Assembly: GCF_036670025.1 (NCBI RefSeq)
Contig: NZ_CP137640.1
Coordinates: 654,001-718,000, forward strand
Reading direction: 5' to 3'
Source: Bacillus_BD oryzisoli
Lineage (GTDB): Bacteria > Bacillota > Bacilli > Bacillales > Cytobacillaceae
Length of the DNA: 64,000 bases
Position 1 is the stretch's first letter. Each line of letters begins with the position of its first letter. The position numbers and the translations under genes were made by a program. The notes under the pieces were generated by a model that was not told the origin of the DNA, did not search any database, and worked only from the letters and a program-made list of their open reading frames with translations. Below, piece by piece: positions 25,267-34,078 of the stretch.

Positions 25267-26037
25267 ATGAACATTTACGTGATCATGAAGCGTACCTTTG
25301 ATACAGAAGAAAGAATTGCCATTGAAAATGGTAACATCAAGAGCGATGGTGTGGAATTTATTATTAATCCTTATGATGAATACGCCATTGAGGAGGGAAT
25401 TGCTCTTAAAGAGAAACACGGCGGTGAAGTAACTGTCGTAACCTTTGGGGATGAGGACGCAGAAAAAGAACTTCGCACTGCTCTAGCCATGGGTGCTGAT
25501 AAAGCGGTATTGATTGATAGTGATGAAGTAGATGATGCCGATCAATTTACAACGGCTACGATTCTAGCAACTTATTTAAAAAATCAAAACCCAGATATCA
25601 TTCTTGCAGGTAACGTTGCGGTTGATGGGGGATCTGGTCAAGTAGGGCCGCGTGTAGCTGAGTTACTAAACATCCCTCAAGTGACAGCGATTACAAGTCT
25701 AACAATTGAAGATGGGAAAGCGACCATGATTCATGATTTGGAAGGGGATGAAGAAACGCTTGAAGTATCTCTTCCGGTGCTAGTAACGACTCAACAAGGG
25801 TTGAATGAACCTCGCTATCCATCGTTACCAGGAATTATGAAAGCAAAGAAAAAACCGTTAATCACCCTCGAGTTAGATGATTTAGATTTAGAAGAAGATG
25901 ATGTAGAAGCAAAAACGGTAAAAGTAGACGTCTTCCTGCCGCCGAAAAAACAACAAGGAAAAGTTTTAGCAGGCGAATTAAATAACCAAGTTCAAGAGTT
26001 GGTTTCATTATTAAAATCTGATGCGAAAGTGATATAA
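25267..26037 (+). CDS. etfB: Electron transfer flavoprotein beta subunit (copy 2)
   Basis: The 256-residue EtfB is a close paralog of the product at 13246, with the same length, the same MNIYVIMKRTFDTEER start, and the same AVDGGSGQVGPRVAE and EPRYPSLPGIMKAKKK loops. Differences cluster near residues 80-100 and 190-210. AAAGGAGAG precedes the ATG. It forms a unit with etfA2 and the FadF-like gene behind a sigma-54 promoter. High similarity at DNA level suggests a recent duplication within the cluster. Confidence 0.95.
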   Translation: MNIYVIMKRTFDTEERIAIENGNIKSDGVEFIINPYDEYAIEEGIALKEKHGGEVTVVTFGDEDAEKELRTALAMGADKAVLIDSDEVDDADQFTTATILATYLKNQNPDIILAGNVAVDGGSGQVGPRVAELLNIPQVTAITSLTIEDGKATMIHDLEGDEETLEVSLPVLVTTQQGLNEPRYPSLPGIMKAKKKPLITLELDDLDLEEDDVEAKTVKVDVFLPPKKQQGKVLAGELNNQVQELVSLLKSDAKVI

Positions 26038-26051
26038 GGAGGAGATTCTTT

Positions 26052-27035
26052 ATGGTAAGAAAAGTACTCGTTTTAGGTGATATTCGTGACGGTGTTGTAA
26101 GAAATGTTTCATTTGAAGCGGTTGCCGCAGCGAAACTGATTGCAGATGGTGGAGAAGTTACAGCTGTCTTATTTGGAGAATCTATTGGTGATGAAGCTTT
26201 AAGTCCGATTCACTACGGAGCAGACCGTGTGGTGAAGGTAGAACATCAAGATTTAAAAGGTTATACGACAGATAGTTACCAACAAGCCTTACTCCAAGTA
26301 TTGGACGCAGAAAAGCCTGATGCGTTGATTATGGGCCATACTGCACAAGGAAAAGATTTTTCTCCAAGAATTGCGACAAAGTTAAAGGCGGGACTTGTAT
26401 CTGATGTGGTGAATATTGAAATCGATGGTGGAGAGCCAGTTTTCACAACACCTATATATTCCGGAAAAGCGTTTGAAAAAACCAGAATTAAGGATGGCAT
26501 GATCATTGCAACAATTCGTCCAAATAACATTACGCCATTTGAAAAAGACGAATCTCGTACTGGTGAAGTAGGTCAAGTGAATGTGGAAATTAAAGACCTG
26601 CGCACAACGATCAAAGATATTGTCAAAAAAGCAACAGGTGGAATAGATCTCTCTGAAGCAAAAATCATTGTTTCAGGCGGCCGTGGGATGAAAGATGGGG
26701 AGAACTTTCAACTTTTAGAAGACCTTGCCAACACATTAGGTGCTGCGGTAGGGGCTTCACGCGGTGCTTGTGATGCAGGTTATTGTGATTATTCTTTACA
26801 AATTGGACAAACCGGTAAAGTCGTTACTCCGGACCTGTATATTGCCGTTGGTATTTCTGGAGCGATCCAACATCTAGCAGGGATGTCGAATTCAAAAGTG
26901 ATTGTAGCGATTAATAAAGATCCTGAAGCACCTATTTTTGATGTAGCAGATTATGGAATTGTTGGGGATTTATTTGAGGTGGTACCAATGTTGACAGAGG
27001 AATTTAAAAAAGTATTGGTTGGTGCAGGAGTCTAA
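26052..27035 (+). CDS. etfA: Electron transfer flavoprotein alpha subunit (copy 2)
   Basis: The 327-residue EtfA parallels copy 1 at 14031, including the CDAGYCDYSLQIGQTGK FAD-domain segment and the C-terminal AINKDPEAPIFDVADYGIV block. Its extreme C-terminus differs (KKVLVGAGV). It pairs with the EtfB 14 bases upstream to form the FAD/AMP heterodimer. Adjacency to the membrane Fe-S protein implies that this pair is the direct donor to the quinone-reducing complex. Confidence 0.95.
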   Translation: MVRKVLVLGDIRDGVVRNVSFEAVAAAKLIADGGEVTAVLFGESIGDEALSPIHYGADRVVKVEHQDLKGYTTDSYQQALLQVLDAEKPDALIMGHTAQGKDFSPRIATKLKAGLVSDVVNIEIDGGEPVFTTPIYSGKAFEKTRIKDGMIIATIRPNNITPFEKDESRTGEVGQVNVEIKDLRTTIKDIVKKATGGIDLSEAKIIVSGGRGMKDGENFQLLEDLANTLGAAVGASRGACDAGYCDYSLQIGQTGKVVTPDLYIAVGISGAIQHLAGMSNSKVIVAINKDPEAPIFDVADYGIVGDLFEVVPMLTEEFKKVLVGAGV

Positions 27036-27116
27036 GGGTCTAGGATGAATGGTTATGGGAGGATGACAGTTCCTCCCGTTATGTAAAAAGTTCAACATCG
27101 AAGGGGGATGAAAAGG

Positions 27117-29195
27117 TTGTTCTCATTACTGAATTTACTTGCATTTCTAGCCGTGGTTGGATATGCATTGTATTTATTTGTCAATCTTCTATACACTCGC
27201 TATTTGTTTATAAAACTTGGTAAAAAAGCAGAATTTGAACCAAATCTGAAAGAGAGAATAAATTTGATCTTGATCAATGGTTTCGGTCAAAAGAAATTAT
27301 TTAAAGATAAGAAAAGTGGTGTGATGCACTTAGTCTTATTTTATACCTTTTTTATCATTCAAATAGGACTTATAGAACTCATCATTAAGGGATTTATTAG
27401 AGGTTATGAGTTTCCTTTCGGTGAAGCGCATAAATATTTCAGTCTTATACAGGAATGGGCAACGTTCCTCATGATGTTGGCTGTGGTATATGGATTTTAT
27501 CGCCGTTATGGTGAAAAGTTAAAACGGTTGCAATGGAAGCGTGATGGCAAAGCGGCCTTTGTATATATCGCCTTATTCACGCTAACTTCATCAATCCTAC
27601 TTACATTAGGATTCGAAGCGATTATGCTGAATCATGAACCGAATCTTGCGTATGCCCCGTTCTCTGGTAGTATTGCATGGTTGTTTGGCGGTATCGGGAC
27701 AACAGTTGGAACGATTTTGTTCAATGTATTCTGGTGGGTTCATATGGCAGTTGTTTTCACCTTTATGGTATTTGTGCCGCAGTCCAAGCAATTTCATGAA
27801 CTCTTTGCCATGATTAATATCTTTTTTAAGAAAAGCGGTCCTGTTGGGAAATTACGAAAGATTGATTTCGAGGATGAAGAAGCAGAATCTTTTGGAGTTG
27901 GGAAAATTGAGGATTTTACCCAACATCAGTTAATTGATTTATACGCATGTGCTGAATGTGGACGTTGTACAAACATGTGTCCTGCTTCAGGAACGGGTAA
28001 AGAGTTATCTCCGATGAATCTTATTGTGAAGATGAGGGATCATTTAACGGAAAAAGGAGCAGCAGTTACTGCTAGACAGCCATGGCTTCCTGCTTTTGCC
28101 TTTAAAAATACAAAGGGAAATCAAATGGCCCTAGCAGGTCAAGGCATTCAAGAATCTGCAGCAGCTATTGAACAAGTTAGCTTAATTGGAGATGTCATTA
28201 CAGAAGAGGAAATTTGGGCATGTACAACATGCCGGAACTGTGAAGATCAATGTCCAGTCATGAATGAGCATGTGGATAAAATAATCGATTTACGTCGTTA
28301 TCTTGTCTTGACAGAAGGAAAAATGAATCCGGATGCTCAGCGTGCCATCACAAATATTGAGCGTCAGGGAAATCCATGGGGGCTTAATCGAAAAGAGCGT
28401 GAAAATTGGCGTGAGGGTAGAGAGGATATTAATGTTGCCACTGTTAAAGAAAAGCAAAAGGCCGGAGAAGAATTTGAGTATTTATTCTTTGTTGGTTCCA
28501 TGGGTTCTTATGATAACCGCAGCCAAAAGATCGCTCAGTCCTTTGCCAGAGTGATGAATTTAGCAGGCATTTCCTTTGCGATTCTAGGTAATAATGAGAA
28601 AAATTCAGGAGATACACCGCGCAGAATCGGTAATGAGTTTTTATTCCAAGACTTAGCAAATGCCAATATTGCAAACTTTCAAAAGTATAATGTAAACAAA
28701 ATTGTCACGATTGATCCACATGCTTATAACTCGTTTAAAAATGAATATCCAGAATTTGGTCTTGAGGCTGAAGTCTATCACCATACAGAATTGCTGTATC
28801 AATGGATAAAAGAAAGCCGAATTAAATTTACAAAAGAATTAAATGAAGTCATTACGTATCATGATTCTTGTTATTTAGGTCGATACAACACCATTTATGA
28901 TCCGCCACGTGAAATTTTAAAAGCAATTCCAGGGGTAACATTGGTTGAAGCAGAACGTAAACGTGAAAACGGCATGTGCTGTGGAGCCGGCGGCGGTATG
29001 ATGTGGACAGAGGAGACTGTGGGTACAAGAATTAATGTAGCAAGAACTGAACAGCTTCTTGAGACAAAACCAACGATGATTGGTACGGGTTGTCCATATT
29101 GTTTAACGATGCTTAGTGATGGTGTGAAGGCCAAAGAATTGGAAGAAACCGTAGGAAACTTTGATGTCGTAGAAATTGTAGAAAAAGCACTATAA
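27117..29195 (+). CDS. FadF-like Fe-S protein, putative ETF:menaquinone oxidoreductase
   Basis: The protein of about 692 residues has an N-terminal membrane part with five or so helices (to about residue 225) like a NarI/HdrE cytochrome subunit. Two [4Fe-4S] motifs follow (CAECGRCTNMCP near 280, CTTCRNCEDQCP near 370), then a CCG-type heterodisulfide-reductase domain with HDSCYLGRYN and CCGAGGG. Bacillus FadF has this layout. It should move electrons from ETF to menaquinone. The ATG at 27108 directly abuts GAAGGGGG; the in-frame TTG at 27117 has normal spacing, so I chose it. Confidence 0.85.
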   Translation: MFSLLNLLAFLAVVGYALYLFVNLLYTRYLFIKLGKKAEFEPNLKERINLILINGFGQKKLFKDKKSGVMHLVLFYTFFIIQIGLIELIIKGFIRGYEFPFGEAHKYFSLIQEWATFLMMLAVVYGFYRRYGEKLKRLQWKRDGKAAFVYIALFTLTSSILLTLGFEAIMLNHEPNLAYAPFSGSIAWLFGGIGTTVGTILFNVFWWVHMAVVFTFMVFVPQSKQFHELFAMINIFFKKSGPVGKLRKIDFEDEEAESFGVGKIEDFTQHQLIDLYACAECGRCTNMCPASGTGKELSPMNLIVKMRDHLTEKGAAVTARQPWLPAFAFKNTKGNQMALAGQGIQESAAAIEQVSLIGDVITEEEIWACTTCRNCEDQCPVMNEHVDKIIDLRRYLVLTEGKMNPDAQRAITNIERQGNPWGLNRKERENWREGREDINVATVKEKQKAGEEFEYLFFVGSMGSYDNRSQKIAQSFARVMNLAGISFAILGNNEKNSGDTPRRIGNEFLFQDLANANIANFQKYNVNKIVTIDPHAYNSFKNEYPEFGLEAEVYHHTELLYQWIKESRIKFTKELNEVITYHDSCYLGRYNTIYDPPREILKAIPGVTLVEAERKRENGMCCGAGGGMMWTEETVGTRINVARTEQLLETKPTMIGTGCPYCLTMLSDGVKAKELEETVGNFDVVEIVEKAL

Positions 29196-29260
29196 CGAAA
29201 AAATAGATTCATAATCTTTTACTAGTAAACTTTCAATTTTGATAAAAATTCTTAATTTTC

Positions 29261-29304
29261 GCATAAGTGATTCTTAATTTTGCGAAAAAATTTTCAATTC
29301 CGCG
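29261..29304 (+). promoter_or_regulatory. Activator-site array before the acd-thiolase operon
   Basis: GCA at 29261, GCG at 29282 and GCG at 29302 are 21 and 20 bp apart, the last 44 bp from the -24 GG. The GTGATTCTTAA spacer resembles that in the 18456 and 18673 arrays. Confidence 0.7.
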
Positions 29305-29343
29305 AGAAACATTGATTTAATGCTCTACTATCAAGGGTAAAAG

Positions 29344-29360
29344 TTGGCACAAAACTTGCT
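29344..29360 (+). promoter_or_regulatory. Sigma-54 promoter of the acd-thiolase operon
   Basis: TTGGCACAAAACTTGCT matches the -24/-12 consensus, with GG at 29346 and GC at 29358. Confidence 0.87.
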
Positions 29361-29398
29361 TTATATAAAGTTATAAATAATTTATAGGGGGAAATAAT

Positions 29399-30580
29399 AT
29401 GTTAAATTTTTCATTCACAGAAGAGCAAGAATTTTTTCGTAAGATGTTAAAGGATTTCGCAAAAGAGGAACTGCTGCCAAACTATACGAAGTGGGACAGA
29501 GAAGGGATTACACCTAGACATTTGTGGAAGAAACTTGGCGAACTCGGTGTCAATGGACTTCGGATTCCGGTTGAATATGGAGGCAGCGGTGCTGATTGTG
29601 TAACCACCGGGATTGCAGCAGAGGAAATTGGTCGAGGTGATTTCAATCTTACGTATGCAGTCATGTTGAATGCTTTAATTGGTGAGATTATCAACAAACA
29701 TGCACCTGAGGCATTGAAACAAGAATGGCTTCCGAAAATTGCTAGTGGAGACAGAATCGTCGGGATTGCGATCACAGAGCCTACTGCTGGAACAGATGCT
29801 GGTGGAATTAAAACAACAGCCGTCCGTCAAGGAAAAGGTTATGTCTTAAACGGTGAAAAATCCGGAATTAGTGTGGCAACTGTTGCCGATGCCTTTCTTA
29901 TTTTTGCTAAAACAGATCCTGAACTGGGTAACCGTGGGATTAGCTGTTTTATCGTTCCTTCTGATCTTCCAGGTGTGGAATGTAAAGGTTATGAGGATAT
30001 GGGGAACATTCCAGTAGGACGCGGTTCAGTTTATTTATCCGATGTAATGGTACCAGAGGAGAATTTGATTGGCCTTGAGAACAAAGGATTTTCCCAGGTT
30101 ATGAATGGGTTTGATCTTAGCCGTCTATTAATCGGTCTTCAATGTGTAGGAGCTGCTTCGCAAAGTATAGACGAGACAATTGAACACGTCAAAATAAGAA
30201 CTTCCTTTGGTAAACCTCTAGCAACCTATCAAGGAGTAGCTTTCCCAATTGTCACCCACTATACACAGTTAGAGTTTGTAAAATGGCAGGCGTATCGTGG
30301 CCTTTGGCTTCGTGATCAAGGATTACCGCACTCAAAGGAATCTGCATCTGTCAAATGGTTGGGTCCAAAATATGGTGTAGAAGCGATTCATGAATGTCTA
30401 TTGTTTAACGGTCACTACGCTTATACAAAGGAAATGCCTCACGAACAACGTTTACGTGATGTCATTGGTCTGGAAATTGGGGATGGAACAGCACAAGCAA
30501 ATATGATGGTTATTGCGAAGGATATCATCGGTAAAGAATATAAATCTACGAATCATCAATTAGTAACGTCCAAAAATTGA
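29399..30580 (+). CDS. Acyl-CoA dehydrogenase with catalytic Glu-to-Asp change; candidate AliB
   Basis: The 393-residue flavoprotein has the acyl-CoA dehydrogenase fold: ITEPTAGTDAGG near residue 127, LNGEKSGISVA near 151, and RTSFGKPLATYQ near 270. The usual catalytic YEGT motif is replaced by IGDGTAQ near residue 360, placing Asp where Glu normally abstracts the alpha proton. The alternative isovaleryl-type Glu position (DLSRLL) is Ser. This suggests an unusual, perhaps cyclic, substrate; oxidation of cyclohexanecarboxyl-CoA (AliB) is my inference from context. It is the first gene after its own sigma-54 promoter, with AGGGGG upstream. Confidence 0.8.
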   Translation: MLNFSFTEEQEFFRKMLKDFAKEELLPNYTKWDREGITPRHLWKKLGELGVNGLRIPVEYGGSGADCVTTGIAAEEIGRGDFNLTYAVMLNALIGEIINKHAPEALKQEWLPKIASGDRIVGIAITEPTAGTDAGGIKTTAVRQGKGYVLNGEKSGISVATVADAFLIFAKTDPELGNRGISCFIVPSDLPGVECKGYEDMGNIPVGRGSVYLSDVMVPEENLIGLENKGFSQVMNGFDLSRLLIGLQCVGAASQSIDETIEHVKIRTSFGKPLATYQGVAFPIVTHYTQLEFVKWQAYRGLWLRDQGLPHSKESASVKWLGPKYGVEAIHECLLFNGHYAYTKEMPHEQRLRDVIGLEIGDGTAQANMMVIAKDIIGKEYKSTNHQLVTSKN

Positions 30581-30647
30581 AGCCGAGCATGATAATAATT
30601 CGAATAATTCAGTGATTTATAAATTCATTAAAGGGTTGAACAAATAC

Positions 30648-30691
30648 ATGAATCGATTTATAGGAGTGTAAAGATCCTTAAATCGATTCAT
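30648..30691 (+). other. Long inverted repeat between acd and thiolase genes
   Basis: ATGAATCGATTTA and TAAATCGATTCAT are perfect 13-bp arms; inner AGGA/TCCT extends the stem. No T-run follows, so it is more likely an RNA-processing or stability hairpin, or an operator, than a terminator. Confidence 0.65.
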
Positions 30692-30708
30692 TTATATAGG
30701 AGGAGCAA

Positions 30709-31902
30709 ATGAAACCAGTATATGTAGTTGAAACAGTACGTACGGCTATAGGGAAAATGGGAGGAGCGCTAAAGGATGTACCATCTGACTTTCTTGCCGC
30801 AAAGGTGATTGAAGAAGTTGTTAGTAGAGCTAACATAGATAAAAGTGCTGTAGGAGAAGTCATTCTTGGCCAGACAAAACAAACGTCAGATCAGCCAAAT
30901 ATTGGTCGGCTTGCTGCGCTGCGTGCAGGACTTCCTGTGGATGTTCCAGGGTACACGGTTCATAGACAGTGCGGTTCGTCCCTTCAAGCGATCAATAATG
31001 GAGCACTGCAAATCGCATGCGGGCTGAATGAGGTCATCGTTGCAGGCGGAGTGGAATCGATGAGTTTAGCGCCATTTTATATTCGTAATGCTCGTTATGG
31101 AGTAGGTACAGGAAATAATGCTCTTGTTGATTCGAATACGGAAAGCCAATTACGTTCTCAACCCTTTGAAAAGTATGGGAATTTAACCATGGGCTTAACG
31201 GCAGAAAATTTAGCTGAACAATATGGTATATCTCGAGAAGAGCAGGATGAGTTTGCTATGAGAAGTCAACAACTTGCACATGATGCGATTTCTTCAGGCA
31301 AGTTTGAAAAAGAAATCGTTCCTTATGAGGTTCGGGAGCGTAAGAGCGTGAAAACCTTTGCGGTGGATGAACATCCACGTTTAACAAGTTTAGAAAAGCT
31401 GGCTAACTTAAAACCAGTATTTAAAGAAAATGGATCTGTTACACCTGGAAACAGCAGTGGTCGAAATGATGGAGCATCAGCCGTTATGTTGATGTCTGAA
31501 GATTCAGTGAATAAGTATGGAGTACAGCCAAAAGCAAAGATCCTTTCACAAGCTGTTTCAGGTGTGTCCCCTGAAATTATGGGAATTGGACCGGTTACTT
31601 CCACAAAACTAGCCTTACAAAGAGCAGGTTTAACATTGGAAGAGATTGGATTAATTGAGTTAAATGAAGCTTTTGCTGCTCAATCGATTGCTGTTATCAG
31701 AGAGCTGGATCTTAATTTAGATAAGGTAAACGTAAACGGTGGCGCGATTGCATTAGGTCATCCATTAGGGGCAACAGGATCTGTTCTTACGACAAAACTA
31801 CTTCATGAAATGGAACGAAGAGGCGTGAAGTATGGATTGGTGACATTGTGTATTGGCGGCGGACAGGGAATTACAACCATTTTTGAAAATTGTTTAGTAT
31901 AA
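30709..31902 (+). CDS. Thiolase (acetyl-CoA acyltransferase)
   Basis: The 397-residue thiolase should cleave 3-oxoacyl-CoA with CoA, here probably 3-oxopimeloyl-CoA to glutaryl-CoA and acetyl-CoA. The nucleophilic Cys lies in HRQCGSSLQAI near residue 88, the NEAFAAQ motif near 318, GGAIALGHPLGATG with the catalytic His near 347, and the second Cys in LCIGGGQG near 380. GGAGG precedes the start. It is linked to the dehydrogenase gene upstream and followed 16 bases later by 3-hydroxyacyl-CoA dehydrogenase. Confidence 0.92.
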   Translation: MKPVYVVETVRTAIGKMGGALKDVPSDFLAAKVIEEVVSRANIDKSAVGEVILGQTKQTSDQPNIGRLAALRAGLPVDVPGYTVHRQCGSSLQAINNGALQIACGLNEVIVAGGVESMSLAPFYIRNARYGVGTGNNALVDSNTESQLRSQPFEKYGNLTMGLTAENLAEQYGISREEQDEFAMRSQQLAHDAISSGKFEKEIVPYEVRERKSVKTFAVDEHPRLTSLEKLANLKPVFKENGSVTPGNSSGRNDGASAVMLMSEDSVNKYGVQPKAKILSQAVSGVSPEIMGIGPVTSTKLALQRAGLTLEEIGLIELNEAFAAQSIAVIRELDLNLDKVNVNGGAIALGHPLGATGSVLTTKLLHEMERRGVKYGLVTLCIGGGQGITTIFENCLV

Positions 31903-31917
31903 ATAGGAGGAAACGAA

Positions 31918-32769
31918 ATGGAAGTCAAAAAGATTGCGGTCATTGGCAGTGGAACGATGGGGCGTGGAATTGCTTATAGTGCTGCGTTATCAGGTTTTGA
32001 AGTAACCCTTCAGGATATATCAGCAGAAGCCCTTGAAAAAGCAAAGAATGATAACGGAATACTTGCTAATAAAAGTGTTGAAAAAGGATATATCACAAGT
32101 GAAGAACGTGACAATGTTCAACAAAATATCACCTATACAACAGAGCTGCAAAAAGCAGTGGAACATGCGGATTTAGTGATTGAAGCGATCTTAGAAATTA
32201 TGGAATTAAAGATTGATACCTTTAAAAAGGTTGAAGAATTTGCTCCTGAACATGCGATTTTGGCTACAAACACGTCCACAATGAGTCCGACTGAAATCGG
32301 AGCGCAAATGAAAAGACCAGATCAATTTGTGGCGATGCACTTTTTCAATCCTGTTCACCGCATGAAATTAATTGAAATTATCCGCGGTATGGATACCTCA
32401 GATAAAACGGTGGAGATTATCCGTCAGGTATCTGAAAAAATGGGAAAAGAAACGGTTGAGGTCAATGAATTTCCAGGCTTTGTAACAAGCCGGATGAATT
32501 TGATCATCGGAAATGAAGCAATGAATATGTTAATGGAAGGTGTGGCATCGGCTGAGGATATTGATAAAGCGATTAAACTTGGCCTAAATCATCCAATGGG
32601 TCCATTTGAAATGGCAGATCTCGTTGGTTTAGACAGTCGTCTTCGCAATATGGAGTCTCTCTATCACGCACTAGGCGAAAAATATCGTCCATCTCCGTTA
32701 CTAGTGAAATATGTAAAAGCAGGAAGACTAGGTAGGAAATCGGGACAAGGTATTTATACTTATAAATAA
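31918..32769 (+). CDS. 3-hydroxyacyl-CoA dehydrogenase
   Basis: The 283-residue NAD enzyme oxidises (S)-3-hydroxyacyl-CoA. The Rossmann motif IAVIGSGTMGRGIA lies at residue 6. The catalytic region is AMHFFNPVHRMKLIEII near 140 with the active-site His, and FPGFVTSRM contains the conserved Asn/Arg-side contacts; NHPMGPFEMADLVG follows near 223. Length is standard for the stand-alone form. AGGAGG precedes the ATG. Together with the thiolase it covers the last two steps of a beta-oxidation round. Confidence 0.93.
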   Translation: MEVKKIAVIGSGTMGRGIAYSAALSGFEVTLQDISAEALEKAKNDNGILANKSVEKGYITSEERDNVQQNITYTTELQKAVEHADLVIEAILEIMELKIDTFKKVEEFAPEHAILATNTSTMSPTEIGAQMKRPDQFVAMHFFNPVHRMKLIEIIRGMDTSDKTVEIIRQVSEKMGKETVEVNEFPGFVTSRMNLIIGNEAMNMLMEGVASAEDIDKAIKLGLNHPMGPFEMADLVGLDSRLRNMESLYHALGEKYRPSPLLVKYVKAGRLGRKSGQGIYTYK

Positions 32770-32831
32770 TTAGTTCGTGAAATTGCAAAAAAATCTACAG
32801 AAAAATAATAAAAGGAAGGAATGTGAGTCAA

Positions 32832-33980
32832 ATGGAACAAGTATTAACAAAGGATATTCAACAATTAAAACAGGGAATTCGCGACTTTATTGAAAATGAG
32901 GTGGAACCTCATGCTAGGTTAATAGAAGAAACGGATGAAATTCCTCAAAGCATTTTAGATAAATCTAAGGAAATGGGCTTGTTTGCCCTAAGTATTCCAG
33001 AAGAGTACGGTGGCCTCGGGATTGGAATGCTTGGAAAATGTGCTGTACTAGAGGAGGTTGGCAGAACCATTAATGGTTATACAACCGTCATTGGTGGTCA
33101 TACCGGGATTGGAAGCGTTGGAATTGTAGAATTGGCAAATGAAGAACAAAAGCAAAAATACCTACCGAAAATGGCAAGCGGTGAATACATTGGTGCCTTT
33201 GCTTTAACAGAGCCAAGTGCCGGTTCTCATGCGTTCAATTTAAAAACAACAGCAGTAAAAAAAGGAGATCGTTATATTCTTAATGGCTCTAAGTGCTATA
33301 TTACCAATGCTGGACTTGCAGATGTGTTCACAGTGATGGCGGTTACAGATCAGTCAAAAGGGCCAAAAGGAATAACGTCTTTCATCGTTGAAAAGAATTT
33401 TCCAGGATTTAAGTTAGGAAATAAAGAAAAGAAAATGGGTCTTCATGGATCACACACATATGAGATTTTCTTCGAGGATTGCGAAGTACCGGTTGAAAAT
33501 GTGTTAGGTGAAGTAGGACAAGGGTATGTCAATGCGTTAAAAATATTAGCAAACGGACGTGCAGCAATGGCGGCAAGAAATCTTGGATCCGCTGATAAAT
33601 TATTAGATATGTCACTTGAATATGCTCATATGCGTATTCAGTTCGGAAAACCAATTTTTGAACAACAAATCATTCAGCACTACTTAGCTGAAATGGCGAC
33701 GGAAATTGAAGCGCTTCGTGCCTTCACCTATCACGTGGCCAATCTGGTTGATCAAGGTAAGAATGTGGTTAAGGAAGCAGCCATGGTTAAATTACTTGGT
33801 TCAGAAACGTACGGTCGTGTCGCAGATAAAGCTGTTCAAATTCATGGTGGAATGGGTTATATTTCTGAGTATCCGATTGAACGTTATTACCGTGATGCTC
33901 GAATTACGAGAATTTATGAAGGAACATCTGAAATTCAAAAGAATATTATCGCTGCTCAATTGCATCGGAAATATCAATAA
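32832..33980 (+). CDS. Acyl-CoA dehydrogenase (third copy)
   Basis: This enzyme of about 382 residues has a conventional short-chain acyl-CoA dehydrogenase layout: LTEPSAGSHAFN near residue 128, CYITNAGLAD near 156, RIQFGKPIFEQQ near 270 and the catalytic Glu in RIYEGTSEIQ near 364. A straight-chain substrate such as pimeloyl-CoA is likely. A GTG at 32823 is in frame, but the AAGGAAGG site fits the ATG at 32832 better; both are possible. It sits in the thiolase operon, 60 bases after the hydroxyacyl-CoA dehydrogenase. Confidence 0.87.
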   Translation: MEQVLTKDIQQLKQGIRDFIENEVEPHARLIEETDEIPQSILDKSKEMGLFALSIPEEYGGLGIGMLGKCAVLEEVGRTINGYTTVIGGHTGIGSVGIVELANEEQKQKYLPKMASGEYIGAFALTEPSAGSHAFNLKTTAVKKGDRYILNGSKCYITNAGLADVFTVMAVTDQSKGPKGITSFIVEKNFPGFKLGNKEKKMGLHGSHTYEIFFEDCEVPVENVLGEVGQGYVNALKILANGRAAMAARNLGSADKLLDMSLEYAHMRIQFGKPIFEQQIIQHYLAEMATEIEALRAFTYHVANLVDQGKNVVKEAAMVKLLGSETYGRVADKAVQIHGGMGYISEYPIERYYRDARITRIYEGTSEIQKNIIAAQLHRKYQ

Positions 33981-34078
33981 AGGAAGCTCACCAGACTCGT
34001 GTGACTACTTCTCAGTAGAGACCCCTATTGAGGAAAGTCTCACCTTTTAGTCTATTAAATGAAAAAGGAGAGATTCTT

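Noticed and set aside
30648..30691. FadR-type operator in the acd-thiolase gap
   Set aside because: TGAATCGATT resembles part of the site but the spacing does not fit the Bacillus FadR consensus.
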